The notes under the pieces were generated by a model. It saw nothing but the letters and a program-made list of their open reading frames with translations. It made no database searches and was not told the origin of the DNA. A stretch of 64,000 nucleotides of DNA, taken from contig NZ_VFNC01000001.1 of the NCBI RefSeq assembly GCF_006715395.1, positions 930,001-994,000 of the forward strand, in the 5' to 3' direction. Of the stretch, positions 1 through 7,300 are shown one piece after another. A program made the translations under genes and the position numbers. Each line of letters opens with the position of its first letter. The stretch's first letter is position 1. The stretch is from Streptomyces sp. SLBN-31 (GTDB lineage Bacteria > Actinomycetota > Actinomycetes > Streptomycetales > Streptomycetaceae).

Positions 1-21
1 CTTCCGTGAAATCCGTTCGTC

Positions 22-957
22 GTGGCGACCGCGCTGTGCGGATTCGCCCAGGGCTTTTGGACGATGATTCTGTTCCGGTTCCTCGCCGGTGTGAGCGCCG
101 CGTTCGTCTCCCCGCAGATCTGGGCCTCCATCCCGGTCCTGGTCAAGCCCCAGCAGATCGTGCGGACCATGGGCTTCGCGACGGCCGGCCTGTCCATCGC
201 ACAGTTCGCCGGCATCCCGCTCGGCAGCTGGCTCGCCGCCTCCTCCTGGCACCTTCCGTTCTGGGCCATCGGCGCGGTCTCGGCGCTGCTGTGGCTGGTG
301 CTCGCCCGCTTCTTCCCGTCGGTGCCGGGTCACGCCGGGAACGCCGGTACCGGCCCTCGCGCCATGCTCCGCACGTACGGCACGGTCCTCGGCCGCGGCA
401 GGCTGCGCTGGTTCCTCCTGGGCTACCTGGTCTTCCAGACCGGCAACTTCGAGGCCATCTCGTTCTTCGGATCCTGGTTCAACAGGGACTTCGGACTCGA
501 CGTGGGATCCGTCGGCACCGCCATGATGGCGGTCGGCGCGGGCAACGTGATCGGCTCGCTGTTCGGCAGCAGGCTGGTGCAGCGCCTGGGGCTGTACCGC
601 TCCCTGCTGTCGGCCGTGCTGGCCATGACCGTCCTGTACTGCCTGGTCCCGCTGTCGCCCAACCTCGGCACGGCCCTGGTGCTGCTGGCGCTCGTCATGA
701 TGGTCGCCGGATTCGTCTTCCCGGTGTTCATGAGCGTCCTGCAGCAGCAGACGGAGACCGCACGCGGCACCGTCTCCTCGCTGGCGAACGCCGCGATGTA
801 CGTCGGTACCACCATCGGCGGCGCCGTCGGCGGCGTCCTGCTCACCAAGGGCGACGGCTTCTGGGGCGTGGCCCTGTTCACCGTCGTCGCCTACGTCGCC
901 TCGCTCGCCGTGTACGCGGCGGCCGGCGCCTTCCGCCGCGAGGAGGCCACCGCGTGA
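22..957 (+). CDS. MFS transporter, 5'-truncated
   Basis: Major facilitator superfamily efflux-type permease of the inner membrane. The visible product (311 aa) is a run of hydrophobic helices and begins inside the N-terminal half: the segment GFAQGFWTMILFRFLAG looks like helices 3-4 of a 12-helix MFS protein, so roughly 80-90 residues and two helices are missing. A TGA lies in the same frame at 7-9, so the frame cannot simply continue upstream. Either there is a frameshift just before the window edge or the gene is broken. GTG 22 is only the first usable start in frame and has no convincing ribosome binding site. The stop overlaps the next gene's GTG (GTGA at 954-957), so the two form one transcript. 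The substrate cannot be told from sequence. Family confident; integrity doubtful. Confidence 0.75.
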   Translation: MATALCGFAQGFWTMILFRFLAGVSAAFVSPQIWASIPVLVKPQQIVRTMGFATAGLSIAQFAGIPLGSWLAASSWHLPFWAIGAVSALLWLVLARFFPSVPGHAGNAGTGPRAMLRTYGTVLGRGRLRWFLLGYLVFQTGNFEAISFFGSWFNRDFGLDVGSVGTAMMAVGAGNVIGSLFGSRLVQRLGLYRSLLSAVLAMTVLYCLVPLSPNLGTALVLLALVMMVAGFVFPVFMSVLQQQTETARGTVSSLANAAMYVGTTIGGAVGGVLLTKGDGFWGVALFTVVAYVASLAVYAAAGAFRREEATA

Positions 958-1928
958 GCACGGCCGTGCTCTTCGACGCCTACGGGACTTCCGACGAGCT
1001 GTACGGCGCCGAAGTGCCCGTCCCCGTGCCGGCATCCGGCGAGGTGGTGGTCCGCTACACCGCGATCGGCGTCAACCCGATCGACTGGAAGCTCCTCGGC
1101 GGCGATTTGCGGGACCTCGTCCCCATGGACCTGCCCGGCTGCCTGGGCGTCGAGGCGGCGGGCGTGGTCGTGGACGTCGGCGCCGGCGTGCGGCGGTTCC
1201 AGGTCGGCAACGCCGTCATCCGGCACGGTCGCCCCGGCACCTACCGGCAGTACGATGCGGTCCCAGCCGCGCAGGAGGCCGACGAACTCACCGCGCAGCC
1301 GGGCCGGTTCTCGGCCGAGCAGGCGGCGGTGCTGCCGGTGGCGGCGGGCACCGCGTACTCCGCCCTGGTCCAGGTCGGGCTGCGGGCCGGCGAACGGCTC
1401 CTGGTGCGCGGCGCGTCCGGGGGAGTGGGCCTGGCGGCCGTCCAACTGGCCCGGCTGATGGGCGCCGAGGTGATCGGCACGGCGTCTGCCCGGCACCACC
1501 GGCTGCTACGGCGCCTGGGGGCGACCCCGGTCGCCTATGGAGACGGTCTCCTCGACCGGCTCGCCCCGCTCGGCCCGTCCGACGCCTCCGTGGACTGCGC
1601 GGGCGGCCCCCAGCCGACCGAGACAGCGGCGGAACTGGTTCAACCCAGGGTCCGACGGGTCACCGTCGCCTGGGAGCCGGGCGCCCGGGCCGGGGACGTG
1701 CCCCATCTGGAGCACGTCCCTCTCGAACTGGCCTCCACGCTGGACCTGATCGGACACAGGCCCTTCGAACTGCCCGTGGCCGCACGGTTCCCGCTGTCGC
1801 AGGCCGCCGAGGCGCTCGACCTCGGCCGGAAGGGCGGACTCGGCGGAAAGATCGTGCTCCTGCCCGGTGCCACCCCCACGGACCGGCTCCACCCCACCTC
1901 CCCCGAGGGACCACGGCCCGCGTCATGA
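954..1928 (+). CDS. Zinc-type alcohol dehydrogenase/quinone oxidoreductase-like protein (MDR superfamily)
   Basis: NAD(P)H-dependent medium-chain oxidoreductase of 324 aa, the usual length for quinone reductase-like members. It has an N-terminal GroES-like fold (G(V)NPIDWKLLGG near residue 45) followed by a Rossmann domain with the nucleotide-binding signature RGASGGVGLAAVQLA. The cysteine pattern of the zinc-dependent branch is absent, which favours a zinc-free enoyl or quinone reductase activity. The GTG start overlaps the stop of the MFS gene by four bases, so translation is probably coupled and the pair could be an export-plus-detoxification unit. An ArsR regulator follows 415 bp downstream on the same strand. 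The C-terminal tail after KIVLLPG is proline-rich and probably unstructured. The substrate is unknown. Confidence 0.85.
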   Translation: MSTAVLFDAYGTSDELYGAEVPVPVPASGEVVVRYTAIGVNPIDWKLLGGDLRDLVPMDLPGCLGVEAAGVVVDVGAGVRRFQVGNAVIRHGRPGTYRQYDAVPAAQEADELTAQPGRFSAEQAAVLPVAAGTAYSALVQVGLRAGERLLVRGASGGVGLAAVQLARLMGAEVIGTASARHHRLLRRLGATPVAYGDGLLDRLAPLGPSDASVDCAGGPQPTETAAELVQPRVRRVTVAWEPGARAGDVPHLEHVPLELASTLDLIGHRPFELPVAARFPLSQAAEALDLGRKGGLGGKIVLLPGATPTDRLHPTSPEGPRPAS

Positions 1929-2253
1929 CCTGCCGCCATGACGCCGAACATCGACGCCGCCGCGATGTTCGACGTCCTCGATCTGAGCGATCCCGAGACG
2001 ACCGTGGCTCGCCACGCGCGCCGGCGAGTTCGGTGTCGCACCCGGACGGATCGCCGTCCAGCACCGGCGCGGGCGGCGGCCCGGCCGCGGCGGTCTCGCT
2101 GCCGGCCCGGGTCCGGGGTGGCCACCGGGCGCCTACCACCCGGCGTTCTTCGTACCGACCGCCGCGGCCACCCGTCGGCGGGCCGAGGAGCGCACCACGG
2201 TGCCGCGGTGTGCCCGGTACGGCTGATCGCCTCGGACGGGCTCCGGCGGTGAT
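1929..2253 (+). other. Non-coding or decayed stretch between oxidoreductase and ArsR gene
   Basis: No credible intact gene. A frame beginning MTPNIDAAAMFDVLDLSDPE at 1938 looks protein-like for about 30 codons and then turns into arginine-rich low-complexity sequence. Another frame further on reads GAYHPAFFVPTAAATRRRAE before a stop near 2226. This pattern fits a gene eroded by frameshifts, but I do not recognise the family. Confidence 0.3.
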
Positions 2254-2271
2254 GTTCTATCATCGTAGAAC
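2254..2271. promoter_or_regulatory. Probable ArsR-type operator (inverted repeat)
   Basis: GTTCTA-TCATCG-TAGAAC is a perfect 6-bp inverted repeat with a 6-bp centre, AT-rich against its surroundings, lying 72 bp upstream of the ArsR-family start codon. Autoregulated ArsR/SmtB proteins typically bind such sites. Assigning it to this regulator is inference from proximity. Confidence 0.55.
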
Positions 2272-2343
2272 GTTGAACGAGGCGGCCGGAGCTTCGCGGG
2301 AAGCGGGGCGGCGCCACGTCACGGGCCGACGAGGAGGTCGCGC

Positions 2344-2676
2344 ATGCGCAGCCAGCTGTATCACCCCGACCGGCGGGACATCTCCCTCGACAAGGTTCTG
2401 CATGCCCTGAGCGATCCCATCCGCCGGGACATCGCCCGCGTCATGCACGAGGAGGGCTCGCGCTCCTGCGGCCAACTCGACTACCCCATTGCCAAATCGA
2501 CGCTCTCGCACCACCTCAAGGTCCTGCGTGAGTCCGGCGTCATGCACACCGAGGTCCGGGGCACCACCCGGATCATCACCCTGCGACGCGACGACCTCGA
2601 CGCCCGTTTCCCCGGCCTGCTCGACGCCGTACAGGTCACCGCTCCCGCTCCCGAGGAGCTGCCGGCGGGCGCGTGA
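2344..2676 (+). CDS. ArsR-family winged-helix transcriptional regulator
   Basis: DNA-binding repressor-type protein of 110 aa, the normal ArsR/SmtB length. The winged-helix core is clear: LHALSDPIRRDIARVMHE (helices 1-2), then the recognition region IAKSTLSHHLKVLRESGVM, then the beta wing GTTRIITLRRDD. The metal-site motif ELCVCDL is absent and only one Cys (SCGQL) is seen, so it probably senses something other than metal. ATG 2344 has a strong GAGGAGG ribosome binding site seven bases upstream. A palindrome at 2254-2271 is its likely operator. The MFS/oxidoreductase pair upstream is a plausible target by neighbourhood, but this is not shown by sequence. Confidence 0.88.
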   Translation: MRSQLYHPDRRDISLDKVLHALSDPIRRDIARVMHEEGSRSCGQLDYPIAKSTLSHHLKVLRESGVMHTEVRGTTRIITLRRDDLDARFPGLLDAVQVTAPAPEELPAGA

Positions 2677-2688
2677 GGGGGCCGCAGG

Positions 2689-3037
2689 TGGCGCAATTTC
2701 ACCACCGGAGAAGTCGCCGACATGATCAGCCGGACCGAGAACCGCTACCAGGTCAGGTGTCCCGCAGCTACCTCGGCATGCTCCGCTCCAGCCGGTACAC
2801 CAATCCCTCCATCGCCGTGGTCGTCGCGCTCGTCAGGTTCTTCAACGACCATCGGCGCGAGGGACATCCGGAATCAGCGTCGACTGGCTGGCATCCGGTT
2901 CGTCCCGGGCGCGCGACTCCACACAGGACGGGGGAGACCTCTCGCCCCTCATCGACCAGCAGGTCCGGCACATCGCGATGCGCGCCGGAAAGATGACGCC
3001 GGGCCTGCGGAACCAACTCATCGCGATCCGTCCTGTG
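2689..3037 (+). pseudogene. Frameshifted remnant of an XRE-type (helix-turn-helix) regulator
   Basis: Three successive reading frames together spell a Streptomyces XRE-like regulator. NFTTGEVADMISRTENRYQV is read in one frame from about 2695. SRSYLGMLRSSRYTNPS and VALVRFFND follow in a second frame from about 2760. SVDWLASGSS through DLSPLIDQQVRHIAMRAGKM and LRNQLIAI lie in a third frame from 2876. The blocks match, in order, the N-terminal helix, the recognition helix region ('YL..LR.GR..NP' type) and the C-terminal tail of that family. At least two frameshifts are needed, so it is a pseudogene or carries sequencing errors. The last frame is open into the following MerR gene. Confidence 0.65.
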
Positions 3038-3448
3038 ATGCGCATCGGAGAACTGTCGGAGCGGTCGGGCGCGAGCGCCCGCTCCATCCGCTACTACGAG
3101 TCGGTCGGCCTGCTGACGTCACACCGCCGGACCAACGGCTACCGGGAGTTCGACGCGGACGCCCTGGACCGGATCGCCAGGATCAAAATGCTGCTCCGGG
3201 TGGGCCTGGACATCGCCGACATCGTCACCGTGTTGCCTTGCGTGGACGAACCGTCGCTCCCCCACTGCGCCCGGGCGCGGCAGCGCTTCGACGAGCAGAT
3301 CGAGCGGATCGAGCGCCAGCAGGAGCTGCTGGCCGGGGCGAAGTCGCTGCTGGTCGAGCTGCGTACGCACGGCACGGCGGTCGCGGCCCTGCCGCCGGGC
3401 GACTCCATTCGCGCGGTCAGCGCCAATGTGACCGTCGGCGTCCGCTGA
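3038..3448 (+). CDS. MerR-family transcriptional regulator
   Basis: DNA-binding regulator of 136 aa. The N-terminal MerR helix-turn-helix is complete: MRIGELSERSGASARSIRYY, then ESVGLL and the wing NGYREFD. A dimerisation coiled coil follows (RQRFDEQIERIERQQELL). Two cysteines (LPCVDEP and LPHC) sit between HTH and coil, but no metal-ligand pattern can be assigned with confidence. I chose ATG 3038 because the domain begins there. The frame is open upstream through the XRE remnant, so translation could begin earlier (ATG 2978). It converges on the ABC exporter genes with a 12-bp gap. The target is unknown. Confidence 0.82.
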   Translation: MRIGELSERSGASARSIRYYESVGLLTSHRRTNGYREFDADALDRIARIKMLLRVGLDIADIVTVLPCVDEPSLPHCARARQRFDEQIERIERQQELLAGAKSLLVELRTHGTAVAALPPGDSIRAVSANVTVGVR

Positions 3449-3460
3449 CGGCCCGGCCCG

Positions 3461-5320
3461 TCACGCCAGACTGTCCCGCCACGCCCGGTGCAGGTCAGCG
3501 AACCGGCCGGTGCCCGCGATGAGCTCGGCCGGTGGGCCGTCCTCGACGATCCGGCCGTGCTCCATCACCAGGACCCGGTCGGCGATCTCCACCGTCGACA
3601 GCCGGTGGGCGATGACGACCGCCGTGCGGCCGTGCAGCACCGTCGACATGGCGCGCTGTACGGCCCGTTCGCCCGGGATGTCGAGCGAGCTGGTCGCCTC
3701 GTCGAGGATCAGCACGGCCGGGTCGGCCAGCAACGCCCGAGCGAAGGCCACGAGTTGACGCTGGCCGGCGGAGATACGGCCGCCCCGCTTGCGTACGTCC
3801 GTGTCGTAGCCGTCGGGCAGCGCCTCGATGAAGTCGTGCGCGCCGATCGCCTTCGCGGCCCGCTCGATCTGCTCACGGCTCGCCTCCGGCCGCCCGATGG
3901 CGATGTTGTCGGCGACCGTGCCGGAGAACAGGAACGCCTCCTGCGTCACCATCACCACCCCGCGCCGCAGTTCGGGCACCGACAGCTCGCGCAGGTCGAC
4001 GCCGTCGAGCAGCACCCGCCCGTCGGAGGGGTCGTAGAAGCGGGCGAGCAGCTTGGCCAGCGTCGACTTGCCCGCGCCGGTCGAGCCGACGACCGCGACC
4101 GTCTGTCCGGCCGGCAGGACGAGGTCGAAGCGGGGCAGCACCTCACCGCCGGTGCGGTAGCCGAAGCGCACGCCGTCGAAGACGACCTCGCGGCCCGGGA
4201 TCCCCCCGGTGAGGGCGGGCAGCGGCACGGGCGCCGACGGCTCCGGCACGGACGGCGTCTGTGCGAGCAGACCGGCGATCTTCTCCAGCGAGGCCGCCGC
4301 CGACTGGTAGGCATTCAGGAACATGCCGAGCCGGTCGATGGGGTCGTACAGCCGGCGCAGGTACAGCACCGCGGCCGCCAGCACACCCAGCTCCAGCGAG
4401 CCGTCCGCGACCCGGTAGGCGCCCCACAGCACGATCACCGCTACCGCGGTGTTGGCGACCAGCCGGGACCCCACGACATAGCGGGCCATCTCCAGCATCG
4501 CGTCGCCGTTGGTCCGCTCGTGCCGCCGGTTGAGCACGCCGAACTCGGCGTCGTTGGCGGCCTCGCGGCGGAACGCGCGCACCGGGCGGATGCCGTTCAT
4601 CGTCTCGACGAACTTCACGATCACGGCCGCGATGGCGGTCGAACGCACCCCGTACACCCGTCCCGCGCGCCGCTGGTAGAGCCGTACCAGCAGGTACAGC
4701 GGCACGAACGACACCACCGCCAGCGCCCCGATCCCCACATCCAGCCACAGCAGCATCGCCGAGATGCAGACGAAGGACAGGACGACCGTCACCAGCTCCT
4801 GCAGGCCCTCGTTCAGCAGCTCGCGCAGCGACTCCACGTCCGTGGTGGAACGCGAGATCAGCCGGCCGCTCGTGTAGCGCTCGTGGAAGTCGATGCTCAG
4901 TGCCTGCGCGTGCCGGAAGATCCGGCCCCGCAGGTCCAGCAGCACGTCCTGGCTGACCCGGGCCGAGGTGACGATGAACGCCGACTGCAGCACCCCGGAG
5001 GCCAGCGCGCACAGCAGATAGGCGACGGCCACCACCACCAGCGGCCCGTGGTCGTCGCGCCGGAGCGCCGGTACGGCGTTGTCGATCGCGTACGCCACCA
5101 GCAGCGGGCCCGCCTGCGTCGCCGCCTGCTGGAGCAGCAGCAGGAACGAGGTCAGGGCGACACCGGACCTCAGCGGGGCGAGCAGCGAGCGCAGCAGCCC
5201 GGCGGTGGCACCCGGGGGAGTGGGCAGCACGTCCCGGTCGAAGGGGTCGAGCCTGCCCTCGGGGCGCGGCAGGTCCGGTTCGTCGTCGGCCGTGGACACG
5301 GACGTCGAGGGTGCCGTCAT
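3461..5320 (-). CDS. ABC exporter half-transporter (TMD-NBD), catalytically competent partner
   Basis: 619-aa fused permease/ATPase of the multidrug exporter class. Roughly residues 45-330 form the six-helix transmembrane domain and 375-619 the nucleotide-binding domain. Walker A is GSTGAGKST, the signature is ISAGQRQ (Ala in place of the first Gly of LSGGQ), Walker B is LILDEATSSLD with the catalytic Glu, and the switch His is in VVIAHRLSTVE. It overlaps the upstream exporter gene by four bases (ATGA), so the two products are co-translated and very likely form a heterodimer. The first 45 residues are an acidic, proline-rich cytosolic extension. The transported compound is not predictable. 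A convergent MerR gene ends 12 bp away. Confidence 0.92.
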   Translation of the reverse strand: MTAPSTSVSTADDEPDLPRPEGRLDPFDRDVLPTPPGATAGLLRSLLAPLRSGVALTSFLLLLQQAATQAGPLLVAYAIDNAVPALRRDDHGPLVVVAVAYLLCALASGVLQSAFIVTSARVSQDVLLDLRGRIFRHAQALSIDFHERYTSGRLISRSTTDVESLRELLNEGLQELVTVVLSFVCISAMLLWLDVGIGALAVVSFVPLYLLVRLYQRRAGRVYGVRSTAIAAVIVKFVETMNGIRPVRAFRREAANDAEFGVLNRRHERTNGDAMLEMARYVVGSRLVANTAVAVIVLWGAYRVADGSLELGVLAAAVLYLRRLYDPIDRLGMFLNAYQSAAASLEKIAGLLAQTPSVPEPSAPVPLPALTGGIPGREVVFDGVRFGYRTGGEVLPRFDLVLPAGQTVAVVGSTGAGKSTLAKLLARFYDPSDGRVLLDGVDLRELSVPELRRGVVMVTQEAFLFSGTVADNIAIGRPEASREQIERAAKAIGAHDFIEALPDGYDTDVRKRGGRISAGQRQLVAFARALLADPAVLILDEATSSLDIPGERAVQRAMSTVLHGRTAVVIAHRLSTVEIADRVLVMEHGRIVEDGPPAELIAGTGRFADLHRAWRDSLA

Positions 5321-7095
5321 CGCTCGTCCTCCGCTTCCCCGGCGCCCGACATCAGATGGGCGTACTCGGCGTTGGTGCGCAGCAGTTCATGGTGGGTGCC
5401 CACGGCCGCGATACGGCCCCCGGACAGCAGGGCGACCCGGTCGGCGAGCAGCACGGTGGACGGGCGGTGCGCCACGATGAGCGCCGTCGTCTCGGCCAGC
5501 ACGTCCCGCAGGGCGGCCTCCACCGCGGCCTCCGTGTGCACGTCCAGCGCCGACAGCGGGTCGTCCAGGACGAGGAACCTCGGTCTGCCGACGACGGCAC
5601 GGGCGAGCGCGAGGCGCTGCCGCTGTCCGCCGGACAGGCTCAGGCCCTGCTCGCCGACCTGCGTGTCCGTGCCCTGGGGCAACGCGTGCGCGAACTCGGC
5701 CTGCGCGACGGACAGGGCGCGGTTCAGCTCGACCGCCCCGGCCCGGTCGTCGGCGCCCATGAGCACGTTCTCCCCGACGCTCGCGGAGAAGAGGGTCGGT
5801 TCCTCGAAGGCCACGGCCACCTTGGCGCGCAGTTCCTCGCGGGACATGGCGGTGATGTCCTCGCCGTCCAGGGTGATGCGTCCCGAGGTGAGTTCGTGGA
5901 GGCGGGGGACGAGCGCGGTGAGGGTGGTCTTGCCGCTTCCGGTCGCGCCGACCAGGGCCATGGACTCGCCGGGGCGGATGTGCAGGTCGATCCGGTCGAG
6001 GACGGGGGGCGAGCCGTCGGGGGCGTCGGGGTAGCGGAAGCGGACGCCGTGGAAGCGCAGACCGCTGTCCCGCGACGGCCGCGGAGCGGTCCGCCCGGAC
6101 TGTTCCGGTTCCTCGTCCAGCACCTCGAAGTACCGCTCGGTGGCTGTCGCCGCCTCCTGGCTCATCGCCAGCAGGAAGCCGATGGAGTCCACCGGCCACC
6201 GCAGCGCGAGCGCCGTCGACAGGAACGCCACCAGCGTCCCCGCCGACAGCGAACCGTCCGCCACCTGCACGGTCCCCAGCACCAGCGCCGCTCCGATGGC
6301 CACCTCCGGCAGCGTCACGATGACGCCCCAGATCGTCGCCAGCAGACCGGCCTTGCGCAGTTCCGTGCCGCGCAGGGTCCGCGACAGCTCCCTGAAGGCC
6401 AGCGCCTGGCTGCGGTGGCGCCCGAAGCCCTTGATGATCCGGATGCCCAGCACGCTCTCCTCGACGACCGTCGTCAGATCGCCGACCTGGTCCTGCGCGA
6501 GCCGCGCCACGTGCGCGTACCGCTTCTCGAAGATCACGCAGGTGACCACGACGGGCACGGCCGGCACCAGGATCACCAGGCCCAGCGTCCAGTCCTGCAG
6601 CAGCATGATGGTCACACCGACGAGGATCGTCACGCCGTTGACCAGCAGGAACGTCAGGGGGAAGGCGAGGAACTGGCGCAGCAGCATCAGGTCCGTCGTG
6701 CCGCGCGAGAGCAACTGGCCCGAGGCCCACCGGTCGTGGAAGGCGACCGGCAGCCGCTGCAGGTGCCCGTACAGCGTCGCCCGCATGCCCGCCTCGACGC
6801 CGGACAGCGGCCGCGCCACCAGCCAGCGCCGCAGCCCGAACAGCAGCGCCTCGGCCACTCCGAGGAGCAGCAGGTACAGCGCGCCGAGCCACACGCCCGC
6901 CGGATCGCGGTCGGCGACCGGGCCGTCGACCATCCACTTCAGCACCAGCGGGATGACCAGGCCCACGCAGGACGCGACGATCGCCACGAACGCGGCCGTC
7001 ACCAGCCGCGCCCGCACCGGCCGGACATGGGGCCACAGGCGGAGCAGGGTGCGTACGGCCGACCGGTCCTTGGTGATTGCACGTGTCGTGGGCAT
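5317..7095 (-). CDS. ABC exporter half-transporter (TMD-NBD), degenerate partner
   Basis: 592-aa half-transporter, first gene of the two-gene exporter operon. It has a transmembrane domain from about residue 20 to 310 and then an NBD with Walker A GATGSGKTT, an intact signature LSLSGGQRQRLALARA and Walker B FLVLDDPLSALD. The residue after the Walker B Asp is Asp instead of the catalytic Glu, which is the usual mark of the non-hydrolysing site in heterodimeric exporters such as TM287/288 or BmrCD. Together with the Glu-containing partner this predicts an asymmetric pump. The divergent gene at 7301 starts about 205 bp away across a region rich in inverted repeats. Confidence 0.92.
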   Translation of the reverse strand: MPTTRAITKDRSAVRTLLRLWPHVRPVRARLVTAAFVAIVASCVGLVIPLVLKWMVDGPVADRDPAGVWLGALYLLLLGVAEALLFGLRRWLVARPLSGVEAGMRATLYGHLQRLPVAFHDRWASGQLLSRGTTDLMLLRQFLAFPLTFLLVNGVTILVGVTIMLLQDWTLGLVILVPAVPVVVTCVIFEKRYAHVARLAQDQVGDLTTVVEESVLGIRIIKGFGRHRSQALAFRELSRTLRGTELRKAGLLATIWGVIVTLPEVAIGAALVLGTVQVADGSLSAGTLVAFLSTALALRWPVDSIGFLLAMSQEAATATERYFEVLDEEPEQSGRTAPRPSRDSGLRFHGVRFRYPDAPDGSPPVLDRIDLHIRPGESMALVGATGSGKTTLTALVPRLHELTSGRITLDGEDITAMSREELRAKVAVAFEEPTLFSASVGENVLMGADDRAGAVELNRALSVAQAEFAHALPQGTDTQVGEQGLSLSGGQRQRLALARAVVGRPRFLVLDDPLSALDVHTEAAVEAALRDVLAETTALIVAHRPSTVLLADRVALLSGGRIAAVGTHHELLRTNAEYAHLMSGAGEAEDER

Positions 7096-7163
7096 CAGTG
7101 GTGAGCCTACGGACCGGCACTGACGACGCCCACCGAGTTTTGGCCGGACCCGAATCGGCCCAT

Positions 7164-7222
7164 GGTCCTACGACCTGCGTGTTCGAGGAGCCGTACGTGA
7201 CCGGCGGCGGGGTCGTAGGGCC
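7164..7222. promoter_or_regulatory. Inverted repeat in divergent intergenic region
   Basis: GGTCCTACGACC (7164-7175) and GGTCGTAGGGCC (7211-7222) form a 12-bp inverted repeat with one mismatch and a 35-bp spacer. It lies between the minus-strand exporter genes and the plus-strand ABC/two-component operon. It could be paired operator half-sites or a looped structure. No regulator can be assigned. Confidence 0.4.
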
Positions 7223-7247
7223 GCATCCACCGATCGGTTGATGCGGC
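7220..7247. promoter_or_regulatory. 28-bp near-perfect palindrome, probable operator of the ABC/two-component operon
   Basis: GCCGCATC-c-ACCGATCGGT-t-GATGCGGC is symmetrical over 28 bp apart from one base pair, centred 67 bp upstream of the DrrA-like start. A dimeric LuxR/NarL-type response regulator encoded at the end of this operon (10245) is the obvious candidate to bind it. This is inferred from position and symmetry. Confidence 0.55.
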
Positions 7248-7300
7248 TTCGAGCGCGACGGCCGATGTGGCCGCACCCCGCGCTTGGCGACGCTGGTCCC

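Noticed and set aside
1640..2317. Minus-strand open frames behind the oxidoreductase gene
   Set aside because: Composition is Arg/Ala/Gly-rich without recognisable motifs and mostly antisense to a confident gene.
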